Assembly: GCF_003312915.1 (NCBI RefSeq) | Contig: NZ_CP030261.1 | Span: 558,001-622,000 of the forward strand | Source of the DNA: Flavobacterium fluviale | Lineage (GTDB): Bacteria; Bacteroidota; Bacteroidia; Flavobacteriales; Flavobacteriaceae | DNA: 64,000 nt | Direction of reading: 5' to 3' | Shown: positions 35,675 through 44,676 of the stretch, one piece after another | Position numbering within the stretch: the first letter of the stretch is position 1 | How the letters are laid out: each line of letters starts with the position of its first letter | Position numbers and translations under genes: made by a program | The notes under the pieces: generated by a model | The model's input: the letters and a program-made list of their open reading frames with translations, nothing else | Database searches by the model: none | Told to the model about the DNA's origin: nothing

Positions 35675-37387
35675 ATGCGTTGGACTTTAAAACCAAGACC
35701 TTCTGAAGATAAAATCAAACATTTGGCGCAGGCCTTAAATGTAGAAGATTTTGTAGCAACACTTTTGATTCAGCGTGGTATTGAAACTTTCGAAGATGCG
35801 AAGAATTTCTTTCGCCCTTCTTTAGAACATTTGCATGATCCTTATTTGATGAAAGATATGGATAAAGCTGTCGCTCGAATCGAATCGGCAATTGAGAATC
35901 AGGAAAATATTATGGTTTTCGGTGATTACGATGTTGACGGAACAACAGCGGTTTCATTGGTTTCTTCGTATTTAAAATCACATTACCCAAACATTGCCAC
36001 TTATATACCAGATCGTTATAACGAAGGTTACGGCATTTCGTATAAAGGAATTGATTATGCAGACGATAATGGCATTTCCTTAATTATTGCGCTTGACTGT
36101 GGCATCAAATCAATCGACCATATCGCTTACGCAAAAGCAAAAAACATTGATTTCATTGTATGCGATCACCACCGTCCTGGAGAATTTCTCCCAGATGCTG
36201 TTGCAGTTCTTGACCCAAAAAGAGAGGACTGCTCCTACCCTTATGATGAATTATGCGGCTGCGGCGTTGGTTTTAAGTTGATTCAGGCTTTAGGTCAAAA
36301 CCGAAATGAAACTATTGAAGATTTAGTTCCCTATCTCGATTTGGTCGCTACGGCAATTGCAGCAGATATTGTACCGATTACGGGAGAAAATCGTGTTTTG
36401 GCTTATTTTGGTTTAAAAGTAATTAATTCAGAACCGAGACCTGGAATTAAAGCTTTGGTTCATCAGGTAAAAAAGAAAGTTCTCGATATTACAGATGTTG
36501 TTTTTATTATTTCACCGCGAATTAACGCTGCAGGAAGAATCAAACACGGAAATCATGCGGTTGAATTATTAACCGAATTTGATTTTGAACAAGCCCAGCA
36601 ATTCGCTTCGGAAATTGAACAATACAACGCAGACCGAAAAGATTTAGACAAAAAAATAACAAAAGAAGCTTTCCAGCAAATAATCGAAAATCAGGAAGAA
36701 GAACGTTTTTCTACGGTTGTTTTTCAGGAAGACTGGCATAAAGGCGTGATTGGAATTGTAGCTTCAAGATTGATCGAAACGTATTATCGTCCGACTTTAG
36801 TATTCACTAAAAGCGGTGATAAGTATGCGGCTTCTGCCCGATCTGTAAAAGGTTTTGATGTGTATAATGCACTTGATGCCTGTTCCCAACATTTAGAACA
36901 ATTTGGTGGTCACATGTATGCAGCTGGAATGACTTTAAAAGCCGAAAATTATCAGCTTTTTAAAGAGGCTTTTGAGAAATGTGTAGAAGAAACCATTCAG
37001 CCCGAAATGCGCACTCCAGAAATCGAAATTGATGCAGAAATAAACTTCTCAGATATAACTCCAAAATTAATTCGAATTCTAAAACAATTTGAACCTTTTG
37101 GTCCTCAAAATATGACTCCAGTCTTTATGACTTCTGATGTAAAAGATACAGGCTATGCCAAAACTCTGGGCGCTGAAGAAGAACATTTAAGACTTTTTGT
37201 CAAACAGCCCCGAAGTATCGGGACTGACGGAATTGCTGCAATTGGGTTTGGACTCGGAAAAAAACTTAATATTGTACAAAATCAAAATCCATTTCAATTG
37301 GCGTATTGTATTGCCGAAAATGAATGGAACGGAAATATTTCAACACAGCTTATGCTGAAAGACATTAGAACAAATGGAAGAGATTAA
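35675..37387 (+). CDS. recJ: Single-stranded-DNA-specific exonuclease RecJ
   Basis: A 570-residue 5'-to-3' exonuclease for recombination and mismatch repair. DHH-phosphoesterase motifs are seen: GDYDVDGTTA (83-92), IALDCGI (about 138-144) and CDHHRPGE (163-170). The DHHA1 and OB domains follow (SARSVKGFDVYNALDAC; GGHMYAAGMT). A TCCCGA-type palindrome lies inside the gene (37208-37223), encoding PRSIG near residue 513. The 3' end overlaps the MFS gene by 14 bases, suggesting translational coupling. Confidence 0.96.
   Translation: MRWTLKPRPSEDKIKHLAQALNVEDFVATLLIQRGIETFEDAKNFFRPSLEHLHDPYLMKDMDKAVARIESAIENQENIMVFGDYDVDGTTAVSLVSSYLKSHYPNIATYIPDRYNEGYGISYKGIDYADDNGISLIIALDCGIKSIDHIAYAKAKNIDFIVCDHHRPGEFLPDAVAVLDPKREDCSYPYDELCGCGVGFKLIQALGQNRNETIEDLVPYLDLVATAIAADIVPITGENRVLAYFGLKVINSEPRPGIKALVHQVKKKVLDITDVVFIISPRINAAGRIKHGNHAVELLTEFDFEQAQQFASEIEQYNADRKDLDKKITKEAFQQIIENQEEERFSTVVFQEDWHKGVIGIVASRLIETYYRPTLVFTKSGDKYAASARSVKGFDVYNALDACSQHLEQFGGHMYAAGMTLKAENYQLFKEAFEKCVEETIQPEMRTPEIEIDAEINFSDITPKLIRILKQFEPFGPQNMTPVFMTSDVKDTGYAKTLGAEEEHLRLFVKQPRSIGTDGIAAIGFGLGKKLNIVQNQNPFQLAYCIAENEWNGNISTQLMLKDIRTNGRD
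37208..37223. repeat. Intragenic CCCCGA-N4-TCGGGA palindrome in recJ
   Basis: CCCCGAAGTATCGGGA keeps the frame and encodes PRSIG in a loop of the RecJ C-terminal domain. It is one base away from the intergenic 16-bp palindrome found elsewhere. Confidence 0.6.
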
Positions 37388-38657
37388 ATCCAATAAGCCC
37401 GATCCTTATCAGGCGCTGCGCTATAGAGAATTCAATGTGTTTTTATTATTGCGTTTTGCGATGGTTTTTGCCTGGTCAATGCAGTTTATTGTTATTGAAT
37501 GGGAAGTTTACAGTTTGACTAAAAATCCGCTTTCGTTAGGGATTATCGGTTTAATGGAAGTTATTCCTGCCGTTTCTATGGCATTGTTTGCCGGACATAT
37601 TGTCGATCAAAGAGAGAAAAAAGGTTTATTGGTAAAATGTATTTTAGGTTTTTCGGTAATCAGCTTTGGACTGTTTTTATTGACTTGGCCTAAAATTGTT
37701 GGCGGATGGTCTTCAACTGTCATTTTGTATTCGATTTATGCATTAGTATTTTTTGGAGGTTTAGTACGTGCTTTTCTTGGACCAACTATTTTCTCTCTTT
37801 TATCTCTTATTATTCCTAAAAAAGTATACCCAAACGCTGCAACTTGGAGCAGTTCGGTTTGGCAGATCGGAGCCGTTATGGGCCCAGCACTTGCGGGATT
37901 TTCCATTAACTGGATCGGGGTTCACTGGTCAATGTGTCTGGTATTTGGGTTTTCGCTTCTTTCTTTAGTTGCGCTATCACAAATCAGTAAAAAACCAATT
38001 ATAAATCCGAAGATTGGAGAATCAATCAAAGATAGCTTGACCGAAGGTTTGACTTTTGTATTCCGAAATCAAATTGTTTTAGGCGCTTTATCGCTAGACA
38101 TGATCGCCGTTCTTTTTGGAGGAGCTGTAGCATTGCTGCCCGTCTTTGCACAAGATATTTTAAAAGTCGGCTCAGAAGGTTTTGGGATTTTAAGAGCTGC
38201 TCCTGCTGTAGGAGCTTTCATTACCATGCTTATTTCTGCTTATGTGCCGTTATATAAAAATGCAGGTAAGAAACTTTTAATAGCCATATTTGTTTTTGGA
38301 TTGTCGATTATCTTATTTGGACTTTCTACTTATTTCTGGCTTTCTGTTTTCGCCTTATTTTTAAGCGGACTGGCTGATGGAATTTCCGTAGTAATCCGCC
38401 AAACGATTTTACAACTTAAAACTCCCGATCATATGCGTGGGCGTGTTGGTGCCGTAAACTCAATTTTTGTTGGATCTTCTAATGAATTAGGTGCTTTTGA
38501 AAGTGGTGCGACTGCAAAATTAATGGGAGCAGTAACCTCTGTTGTATTTGGAGGAAGCATAACACTTTTGACTGTTGTTGTTACAGCCTTAAAATCGCCG
38601 ACATTTAGAAATTTAGATCTTCATAGAGATATGGAAGATCATCAGAAATTGGATTAG
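37374..38657 (+). CDS. MFS transporter
   Basis: A 427-residue inner-membrane protein with about 10-12 hydrophobic helices, starting near 24-45. The cytoplasmic loop HIVDQREKKGLLVK is the usual MFS motif after helix 2. It resembles the enterobactin-exporter/DHA-type branch that Pfam groups as MFS_3, which exports siderophores or drugs; the substrate here is unknown. The start overlaps recJ, and the stop is immediately followed by the next gene's ATG. recJ, MFS and the hydrolase may therefore be co-transcribed. Confidence 0.9.
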   Translation: MEEIKSNKPDPYQALRYREFNVFLLLRFAMVFAWSMQFIVIEWEVYSLTKNPLSLGIIGLMEVIPAVSMALFAGHIVDQREKKGLLVKCILGFSVISFGLFLLTWPKIVGGWSSTVILYSIYALVFFGGLVRAFLGPTIFSLLSLIIPKKVYPNAATWSSSVWQIGAVMGPALAGFSINWIGVHWSMCLVFGFSLLSLVALSQISKKPIINPKIGESIKDSLTEGLTFVFRNQIVLGALSLDMIAVLFGGAVALLPVFAQDILKVGSEGFGILRAAPAVGAFITMLISAYVPLYKNAGKKLLIAIFVFGLSIILFGLSTYFWLSVFALFLSGLADGISVVIRQTILQLKTPDHMRGRVGAVNSIFVGSSNELGAFESGATAKLMGAVTSVVFGGSITLLTVVVTALKSPTFRNLDLHRDMEDHQKLD

Positions 38658-39572
38658 ATGAAGTCCCTTTTTCTTTTTCTTTCTCTATTATTATCCTTTT
38701 TTGCAAACGGACAAAATCTTTACATCAAAACCTACGGAGACAAAAAAAACAAACCCATAATTTTTATTCACGGAGGTCCAAGTGGAAATGCAACATTGTT
38801 TGAAGGAACGACAGCCCAAAAACTAGCTGACGAAGGTTTCTATATTATTGCATACGACAGAAGAGGAGAAGGAAGATCTGCAGATCCAAATGCAACATTT
38901 ACGTACAAAGAAGCTTTTCTGGATTTAAATTCTATTTATTCAAAATATCATTTAAAGAGTGCCGTTTTGCTGAGTCATAGTTTTGGTGGTTTGGTTGCGA
39001 CGCTTTACACCCATAAATATCCTCAAAATGTAAGTGCTTTAATTTTGGCTGGCGCTTTATTTTCGCAGCAGGAAACTTACACTCATATTTTAGACACTTT
39101 AAAGAAGAAGCACAGCAATGATTCTCAACAATTAAAGAAAATAAATATTGTAGAAAATTTAGATAAAAACTCAGCTGAGTATCGAAAAGGATGTTTCGAA
39201 CTTGCTGGAGAAAACGGTTTTTTTAAAATGCCAAATCCAACTACAGCGTATACAAAATTATACGCTGCTTATGAAGGTGGCAAATTTTACAAAAGTAACA
39301 TCCGAAACCAAAATGCACCTCTTCTTTTTTATCAAAATGAAAAGCAAAACAATATCGATACTCGATCAATTTTAAAGAAAATCAAAGCTTCGGGCGTACC
39401 TATTTTTGGCATTTACGGAAAACAGGACGGCATTTTTTCTTCGGCACAAATTAAATCTCTTAAAAATCTTGTGGGTAAAAACCATTTTACTTTATTAGGC
39501 AACTGCTCTCACTATTTATTTGTAGATCAGCAAAATGAGTTTCTTTCAAATGTTAAAAATTGGATAAAGTAA
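38658..39572 (+). CDS. Secreted alpha/beta hydrolase (proline iminopeptidase-like)
   Basis: A 304-residue protein with a signal peptide (about 1-18, MKSLFLFLSLLLSFFANG). Alpha/beta-hydrolase motifs are the oxyanion strand IIFIHGGPSG (34-43), the nucleophile elbow SHSFGGL with Ser108, an acid near IYGKQDGIF and a His in NCSHYLF. The HGGPSG form of the oxyanion loop is typical of prolyl-aminopeptidase-like hydrolases. It starts directly after the MFS stop codon with no spacer, so translation is probably coupled. Confidence 0.85.
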   Translation: MKSLFLFLSLLLSFFANGQNLYIKTYGDKKNKPIIFIHGGPSGNATLFEGTTAQKLADEGFYIIAYDRRGEGRSADPNATFTYKEAFLDLNSIYSKYHLKSAVLLSHSFGGLVATLYTHKYPQNVSALILAGALFSQQETYTHILDTLKKKHSNDSQQLKKINIVENLDKNSAEYRKGCFELAGENGFFKMPNPTTAYTKLYAAYEGGKFYKSNIRNQNAPLLFYQNEKQNNIDTRSILKKIKASGVPIFGIYGKQDGIFSSAQIKSLKNLVGKNHFTLLGNCSHYLFVDQQNEFLSNVKNWIK

Positions 39573-39617
39573 CATTCATTTTTAATCTTATTTCATTTCT
39601 TTATTTAAAAAAAGCAA

Positions 39618-40481
39618 ATGAAATATACTTCTACTCTACTTTTTGTCTTCTTATCTTTTGCAATTTACGCTCAGGAAAATACTATCTCCGGCGATGTCAA
39701 AAATTCGCAAAACAATTCAGCTTTAGAATATGTAAATATCGGCATTGCTAGGAAAAATTCTGGAACAGTATCAAATGCAAATGGAAATTTCGTTTTAAAG
39801 CTTAGTGAAAAAGTCAGCTTAAACGATACAATTGTTTTTTCTCATATTGGCTTTGAGGCCAAAAAAGTTTTAGTAAGTCACTTACAATCAAAAAATAATG
39901 TTGTGGCAATGACGCCTTCTGAAAATGCATTAAAGGAAGTTGTTGTAACTTTCAAAAAACCTAAACCTAAACAATTTGGAAGAAGTTCAAAAGGACTTTC
40001 GCTCATGCATTCTAACTTTTTCTATGCTTTCGACAAAACTGTTGACGATTATTTAAGTCGTGAAAAAGGAATGGAATTACGCATAAAAAAAGACTGTAAA
40101 GTGAATGATTTCAATTTTAATATTACTTCGAATGAGTTCAAGTCGATTAAATTCAGGCTTAATTTTTACAAAGTAGAAAACAATTTACCCTCCACAATAT
40201 TAATTGATAAAGACATTGTTTTTGAAGTAAAAGACAACAAACTTGGCTTGTTCACAGTTGACTTGAAACCTTATGACATTTATCTGGACAAAGAAATGGG
40301 AGATATTGCCGTTACGATTCAATGGATTGAAAGTGTAAAAAGCAATGAAAAAAGTAAATTCTTTGCTATTTCAACTGCTGTATCAGCAACCGAAAATAGT
40401 TTTTACAGAGAAAGAAATATGGCAAACTGGTCCAAAAGCGGTCAAAGTTTGACATTTTACCTCAACACGATGTGTCAATAA
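39618..40481 (+). CDS. CarboxypepD_reg-like domain protein
   Basis: A 287-residue secreted protein with a signal peptide (about 1-18, MKYTSTLLFVFLSFAIYA). A carboxypeptidase-regulatory-like beta sandwich follows (about 20-105; ISGDVKNSQNNSALEYVNIG, FSHIGFEAKKVLV). Beyond it is a 180-residue domain that I do not recognise. It ends near LTFYLNTMC without a barrel, so it is not a TonB receptor. Probably a periplasmic or outer-membrane-associated protein. The upstream gene ends 45 bases before it. Confidence 0.78.
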   Translation: MKYTSTLLFVFLSFAIYAQENTISGDVKNSQNNSALEYVNIGIARKNSGTVSNANGNFVLKLSEKVSLNDTIVFSHIGFEAKKVLVSHLQSKNNVVAMTPSENALKEVVVTFKKPKPKQFGRSSKGLSLMHSNFFYAFDKTVDDYLSREKGMELRIKKDCKVNDFNFNITSNEFKSIKFRLNFYKVENNLPSTILIDKDIVFEVKDNKLGLFTVDLKPYDIYLDKEMGDIAVTIQWIESVKSNEKSKFFAISTAVSATENSFYRERNMANWSKSGQSLTFYLNTMCQ

Positions 40482-40556
40482 AATATTTACGACGTCATCA
40501 TATATAATTTTATTGTTTTTACAACCTTTTAATTTAGAATTAATATAAATAATATT

Positions 40557-40564
40557 TATATTTG
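40557..40564 (+). promoter_or_regulatory. Candidate -7 promoter element (TATATTTG)
   Basis: An exact TAnnTTTG match 20 bases before the cysteine-rich 118-residue gene; no clear -33 box is seen. Confidence 0.45.
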
Positions 40565-40584
40565 TTGGCATAAAAGGTTTTACA

Positions 40585-40941
40585 ATGAGAGAAATTGAAC
40601 AAATATATCATAACAATTTTGGAATAGCTTTTTACTGGAAAGATCATAACATTACGATTTCAGACAAAGTGCAATTGGTTTTTAAAGAGACTGGTTTCTA
40701 CTTTACTATAGAAGAATTAAATCTTTTCTGCAATTTAATTGAAGACAGTATGATTGAAAATGCGTGTTGTGAAGCCTGTGAAATGAAATATTCCTGCCAT
40801 AAATTTCTACTTAAAACACCATGCAATTCTATTGATCTGGCAGTAAATATGACCGAATTAAAGTCGATTAAAGATTTAGTGGAAGGTTCTTTATTCAAAA
40901 TTGAATTGGACGAATATGTTTATGGAGTTGGCATGAATTAG
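40585..40941 (+). CDS. Small cysteine-cluster protein (DUF6686-like)
   Basis: A 118-residue cytosolic protein with a dense cysteine group CCEACEMKYSCHKF around residues 57-70 and another Cys in TPCNSID. The spacing could bind zinc or an Fe-S cluster, but no known site pattern fits exactly. I recall similar flavobacterial proteins annotated as DUF6686; the match was not tested. It lies between the CarboxypepD_reg gene and the multihaem cytochrome gene. Confidence 0.65.
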   Translation: MREIEQIYHNNFGIAFYWKDHNITISDKVQLVFKETGFYFTIEELNLFCNLIEDSMIENACCEACEMKYSCHKFLLKTPCNSIDLAVNMTELKSIKDLVEGSLFKIELDEYVYGVGMN

Positions 40942-41024
40942 AAAGCATTCTAAATAATTTAACAACATTTTTTCATTATTGAAATATATTTTGATTCAAT
41001 TCAAAAAAAAGTATATTTACAGCA

Positions 41025-42224
41025 ATGAAAAAAGCTGTATTTTTAATTCTTTCCTTATTTCTGATCAGCTGCACCAATAAATCAGAAGAATATATTGATC
41101 CTCGCGGCACTGATTACGCGGGTTCAGAAAGCTGTGTTCAATGTCATAAAACGCAGTCTGAAATGGTCTTTCACAGTTCTCATTTCAAAGCGACTGCACC
41201 AGCCATACTCGAAAATGTTTCCGGAGATTTCGACTCTAAAAATCATACATTTATTTATGACAAAGAAACCAAATTGGTGATGGAAAAACATGGCGACAGT
41301 TTGTATCAGGTTCTATACAAAAAAGGTAAAGAAACAGCCAAGTATAAATTTGAAATTGTCTTTGGAACCAAGCATGCGCAAACTTCTGTTTATTGGAGAA
41401 ACAATAACACTTACGAATTACCGCTTTCTTACTATCATTCTGTAAATAATTGGGCAACAAGTCCGGGCTTTCCAGCTGATAAACCTTATTTTGACAGAAT
41501 GGTCGTAAAAGATTGTTACGCCTGCCACAGTTCTAACATCAGTTCCAGAACAGTTGATCAAAGTTCTGCAGAGAAAAATTTTATGTCGATGGACATAGAA
41601 GATGTGATCAATAAAAAAACAATTGTTTACGGAATTGACTGCGAACGCTGCCACGGTCCTGCCAAAAAACATGTCGAATTTCATTTAAAAAATCCAAACG
41701 TGAAAGTCGCAAACAGTATTACCAGTTTTAAAACACTGAACCGACAGCAAAAACTAGATGCCTGTGCGTTGTGCCACGCAGGAAATGACGGAATGAAGTT
41801 AAAATCTCGTTTTGAATTTAAGCCTGGAGATAATCTTTCAGACTTCTTTCGGGAAACCAGAAGTATAAACGACACCACTCAATTTGATGTTCATGGAAAT
41901 CAATTCCGATTAATGGCGCAGAGTAAATGTTTTATCAACAGCGAAAAAATGGATTGTATTACCTGTCATAATCCGCATGAAAATGCTTCTAAAAACATGG
42001 CGTCGTATTCTAAAATCTGTATGAGCTGTCATCAAGGTTTAAAACACAAGGAAACAACGCTTAAAAGCATGCCTGAAAAGTTATTAGCCGACAATTGTGT
42101 AGAATGCCACATGCCGAAAAAAGCTTCCAATGCAATTAGTTTTCAGCTTTCGAACAGTAAACAACTTTCGAATTATATATTGAGAACACACAAAATCGGA
42201 ATTTATCCGACTAAAAAGAAGTAA
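41025..42224 (+). CDS. Multihaem c-type cytochrome lipoprotein
   Basis: A 399-residue lipoprotein with a lipobox ending LISC (Cys16). It has seven CXXCH haem-binding motifs: CVQCH (37-41), CYACH, CERCH, CALCH, CITCH, CMSCH and CVECH, spread over the chain as in multihaem electron carriers. Several His residues between motifs could be distal ligands. It is anchored in the periplasm or at the cell surface and may carry electrons to an unidentified partner. No reductase subunit or haem-lyase gene is adjacent. Its stop abuts the convergent lpxH stop. TTG-N18-TATATTTA upstream (40991-41019) may be its promoter. Confidence 0.9.
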   Translation: MKKAVFLILSLFLISCTNKSEEYIDPRGTDYAGSESCVQCHKTQSEMVFHSSHFKATAPAILENVSGDFDSKNHTFIYDKETKLVMEKHGDSLYQVLYKKGKETAKYKFEIVFGTKHAQTSVYWRNNNTYELPLSYYHSVNNWATSPGFPADKPYFDRMVVKDCYACHSSNISSRTVDQSSAEKNFMSMDIEDVINKKTIVYGIDCERCHGPAKKHVEFHLKNPNVKVANSITSFKTLNRQQKLDACALCHAGNDGMKLKSRFEFKPGDNLSDFFRETRSINDTTQFDVHGNQFRLMAQSKCFINSEKMDCITCHNPHENASKNMASYSKICMSCHQGLKHKETTLKSMPEKLLADNCVECHMPKKASNAISFQLSNSKQLSNYILRTHKIGIYPTKKK

Positions 42225-42968
42225 TTATTTTTCGAATTTTTTCAATTCGAAAGTTTCGCCGTCAAAAACACCATAAGTAAAATAGCCAATCCAGTCACCT
42301 AGATTCACGTATTCAGAATTTTCACCGACTGGAACAATCATTGGTAAATGACGATGTCCGAAAATGAAATAATTATAATGTTTAGTTTCTAGTTTGCGCT
42401 TAGCGTACAATATCAGCCACTCTTTTTCTTCTCCTAAAAACTTAATGTCTTCATCGCCGGAAATCAATTTATTTTTAACTGATAAATATTGTGCTAAACT
42501 AACCCCAACATCTGGATGAAGCCATCGAAAAAGCCATTTTGAAAACGGATTCGTAAATACCTTTTTCATTCTTTTATAACCTTTATCACCAGGACCTTTT
42601 CCGTCGCCGTGACCAATTAAAAAGGTTTTTCCGTTAAAAGTAAACTCTTTGTTATCGTGATAAACTGGAATATTCAATTCGGTTTCAAAATAATCATTCA
42701 TCCATAAATCATGATTTCCGACGAAAAAATAAATTGGGATGCCGCTATCGCGAATTTCTGCCAGTTTGCCTAAAATGCGTACAAATCCTTTTGGAACAAC
42801 CGTTTTGTATTCGAACCAAAAATCAAATAAATCACCCAACAAAAAAATCGCTTCTGCATCTTCTTTAACCTCATCAAGCCAAGCCACGAATTTCTTTTCG
42901 CGAGGCAAACTTAACTCTGGAGTAGGCGCACCAAAATGCTGATCTGAAGCAAAATATATTTTTTTCAT
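42225..42968 (-). CDS. lpxH: UDP-2,3-diacylglucosamine diphosphatase
   Basis: A 247-residue cytosolic or peripheral metallophosphoesterase that makes lipid X in lipid A synthesis. Metal-binding motifs are FASDQHFG (about 6-13), LGDLFDFW (about 44-51), VGNHDLW (about 82-88), IGHGDG and FGHRHLP. The layout fits the LpxH branch of the calcineurin-like family. The stop codon is immediately next to the convergent cytochrome gene's stop, leaving no room for a terminator. Confidence 0.92.
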   Translation of the reverse strand: MKKIYFASDQHFGAPTPELSLPREKKFVAWLDEVKEDAEAIFLLGDLFDFWFEYKTVVPKGFVRILGKLAEIRDSGIPIYFFVGNHDLWMNDYFETELNIPVYHDNKEFTFNGKTFLIGHGDGKGPGDKGYKRMKKVFTNPFSKWLFRWLHPDVGVSLAQYLSVKNKLISGDEDIKFLGEEKEWLILYAKRKLETKHYNYFIFGHRHLPMIVPVGENSEYVNLGDWIGYFTYGVFDGETFELKKFEK

Positions 42969-43073
42969 TTAGATTTTTAGATTACTAGACTTCTTAGAAT
43001 TTTAGACTTTAACTATATGAGCGAAGTCAAAGAGTTTGGAATTTGGAATTTAAAAAATTGAAAATTAATCTTT

Positions 43074-43526
43074 TTACAAATTATCAGAAGCGTACCATTC
43101 TGCAAAAGAAGATTCTGTTTCCTGAAGTTTTAGTGAAAAAAGAGAAATTCCTTCTGGAAGTCTTGCTACAATTCTTTCAGCAAAATCAACTACCATATTT
43201 TCACTAGTTGGCTGATAATCTACCAAAATAACGTGATGACCGCGATTTTTTAATTCATTAGCCAATTCGATGTGCGGCGTTGTTTGGTTAAAAACAGTTG
43301 CATGGTCAAACTGATCGACGATTTCTTCTTTTACAATTTTCTTTAGATCCGAAAAATCAATCACCATTCCGAACTTTACATTCGATCGATCTGTAATTGG
43401 CGAACCAATAACAGTTACCGATAATTTATAACTGTGCCCGTGAACGTTCTTGCATTTTCCGTCGTAACCGTACAATGCATGTCCAGTTTCGAAACTAAAT
43501 TGTTTTGTAATTCTGATATTACTCAT
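43074..43526 (-). CDS. 6-pyruvoyl-tetrahydropterin synthase / QueD-like enzyme
   Basis: A 150-residue T-fold enzyme. Zinc-ligand histidines are seen in ETGHALYG (His16) and VHGHSYKLSV (His29, His31), with Cys25 in DGKCKNVHGH as catalytic residue. A downstream Asp-His (FDHATVFNQ) and Glu (ETESSFAEW) complete the site. Members make 6-carboxytetrahydropterin for queuosine (QueD) or act in pterin synthesis. No other queuosine gene is in the window. Confidence 0.88.
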   Translation of the reverse strand: MSNIRITKQFSFETGHALYGYDGKCKNVHGHSYKLSVTVIGSPITDRSNVKFGMVIDFSDLKKIVKEEIVDQFDHATVFNQTTPHIELANELKNRGHHVILVDYQPTSENMVVDFAERIVARLPEGISLFSLKLQETESSFAEWYASDNL

Positions 43527-43599
43527 CGATGTTTAATTTTAAGGATGCAAATTTACGAATTAATAACCGTTTAAATAATAATTTCCAAATAAAGAAAAT

Positions 43600-43641
43600 T
43601 TCCAAATTCCATCACGAATTTAAAGCAATTGGAATTTGGAA
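43600..43641 (-). terminator. Probable terminator of the enoyl-CoA hydratase gene
   Basis: The arms TTCCAAATTCC and GGAATTTGGAA enclose a 20-base loop and are followed on the minus strand by AATTTTC. Same hairpin type as 1682. Confidence 0.55.
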
Positions 43642-43666
43642 CTTCTCCACTTGGAATTTCCCGTAT

Positions 43667-44431
43667 CTATTTTTTAAACTGCAATAAAGCCTTTTTACTA
43701 AAATCAGATAAAACTAATTTACCCGTAATCGCCGCACGTTCAAACAAAATAGACTCCCATTGTTCTGTACCTTCCCAGATAATCTTTTTCATTTCAAACA
43801 AAGCTTCTGGATTGTAAGAACTTAGTTTTTGAGCAAAACTTTCAACTTCTTGATCAAGGGTATCAGAAGTAGTTAAAACAGAATAAAGTCCTTTTTGAAA
43901 AGCCCATTCGGCCGATTTCCATTCGTGCGGCGCCAAAGTCATTTGCGTCATTGCTGTTTTTCCAATCTTGCGTGAAACTGCCGGCTCGATTACAAAGGGC
44001 CCGATTCCGATTGCTAATTCAGATAACTTGATATCACTTTGCAGCGTTCCAAAAGTATAATCGCAGGCAGCAATAATTCCGACACCGCCCCCAACTGCTT
44101 TTCCCTGCACACGGCCGATTATAATTTTATTGCAATTTCGCATTGCATTTAACAAATGGGCAAAACCAGAAAAGAATTCAGTTCCCTGCTCTTCATTTTC
44201 AACCTTTAAAAGTTCATCAAATGAAGCACCAGAACAGAACGTTTTATCGCCCTCGCTTTTTAAAATGATAACCGAAATATCTTCATTTCGGCTTAATGAA
44301 TTTATTTCGGCGGTAAGCTCATCCAGTAATTGACGCGGAAAAGAATTACTCGCAGGATGCCCAAACTGCACCGTTGCAATTGTATTTTGAAAAGAAGTTT
44401 CTAAACTTCCATTTAGATTTTCAGAACTCAT
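43667..44431 (-). CDS. Enoyl-CoA hydratase/isomerase family protein
   Basis: A 254-residue crotonase-fold protein from ATG 44431; the in-frame ATG 12 codons upstream is not supported by family similarity. The oxyanion blocks GDKTFCSGASFDEL (about 58-71) and RVQGKAVGGGVGIIAACDY (about 96-114) are present. Crotonase members hydrate or isomerise acyl-CoA thioesters. The exact substrate is unclear: the canonical catalytic Glu pair could not be placed by eye, so it may not be a hydratase. Likely soluble. Confidence 0.85.
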   Translation of the reverse strand: MSSENLNGSLETSFQNTIATVQFGHPASNSFPRQLLDELTAEINSLSRNEDISVIILKSEGDKTFCSGASFDELLKVENEEQGTEFFSGFAHLLNAMRNCNKIIIGRVQGKAVGGGVGIIAACDYTFGTLQSDIKLSELAIGIGPFVIEPAVSRKIGKTAMTQMTLAPHEWKSAEWAFQKGLYSVLTTSDTLDQEVESFAQKLSSYNPEALFEMKKIIWEGTEQWESILFERAAITGKLVLSDFSKKALLQFKK

Positions 44432-44536
44432 AAAAATAGATTTAAACGTAAAGTTACGCTTTTGCAAAATATTTTGTCTGATTGATTTCTAAATTTGTTT
44501 TTTGAGAATTATTTGACTTTATTTGTTATCACTTTT

Positions 44537-44610
44537 GGGGGATTAGCTCATTTGGCTAGAGTACTTGCCTGGCAGGCAAGGGGTGACCGGTTCGAATCCG
44601 GTATTCTCCA
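44537..44610 (+). tRNA. tRNA-Ala (anticodon GGC)
   Basis: A complete 74-nt cloverleaf: acceptor GGGGGAT (44537-44543) pairs with ATTCTCC (44603-44609), including the G3-U70 pair that marks alanine tRNAs, and discriminator A at 44610. The anticodon stem CTTGC/GCAAG encloses loop CTGGCAG with GGC at 44571-44573. The T-stem ACCGG/CCGGT has a TTCGAAT loop. CCA is not encoded. The last 28 bases are repeated 380 bases downstream, after a GIY-YIG gene. Confidence 0.95.
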
Positions 44611-44623
44611 CTAATAATTAAAA

Positions 44624-44660
44624 AAATACCCAAACAGATATTGATTCTGTTTGGGTATTT
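44624..44660 (+). terminator. Terminator directly after tRNA-Ala
   Basis: A perfect 15-bp stem (44624-44638 with 44646-44660), with core ATACCCAAACAGA. It lies inside the putative cassette and would terminate the reconstituted tRNA transcript. Confidence 0.88.
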
Positions 44661-44676
44661 TCATTTATATCAAACT

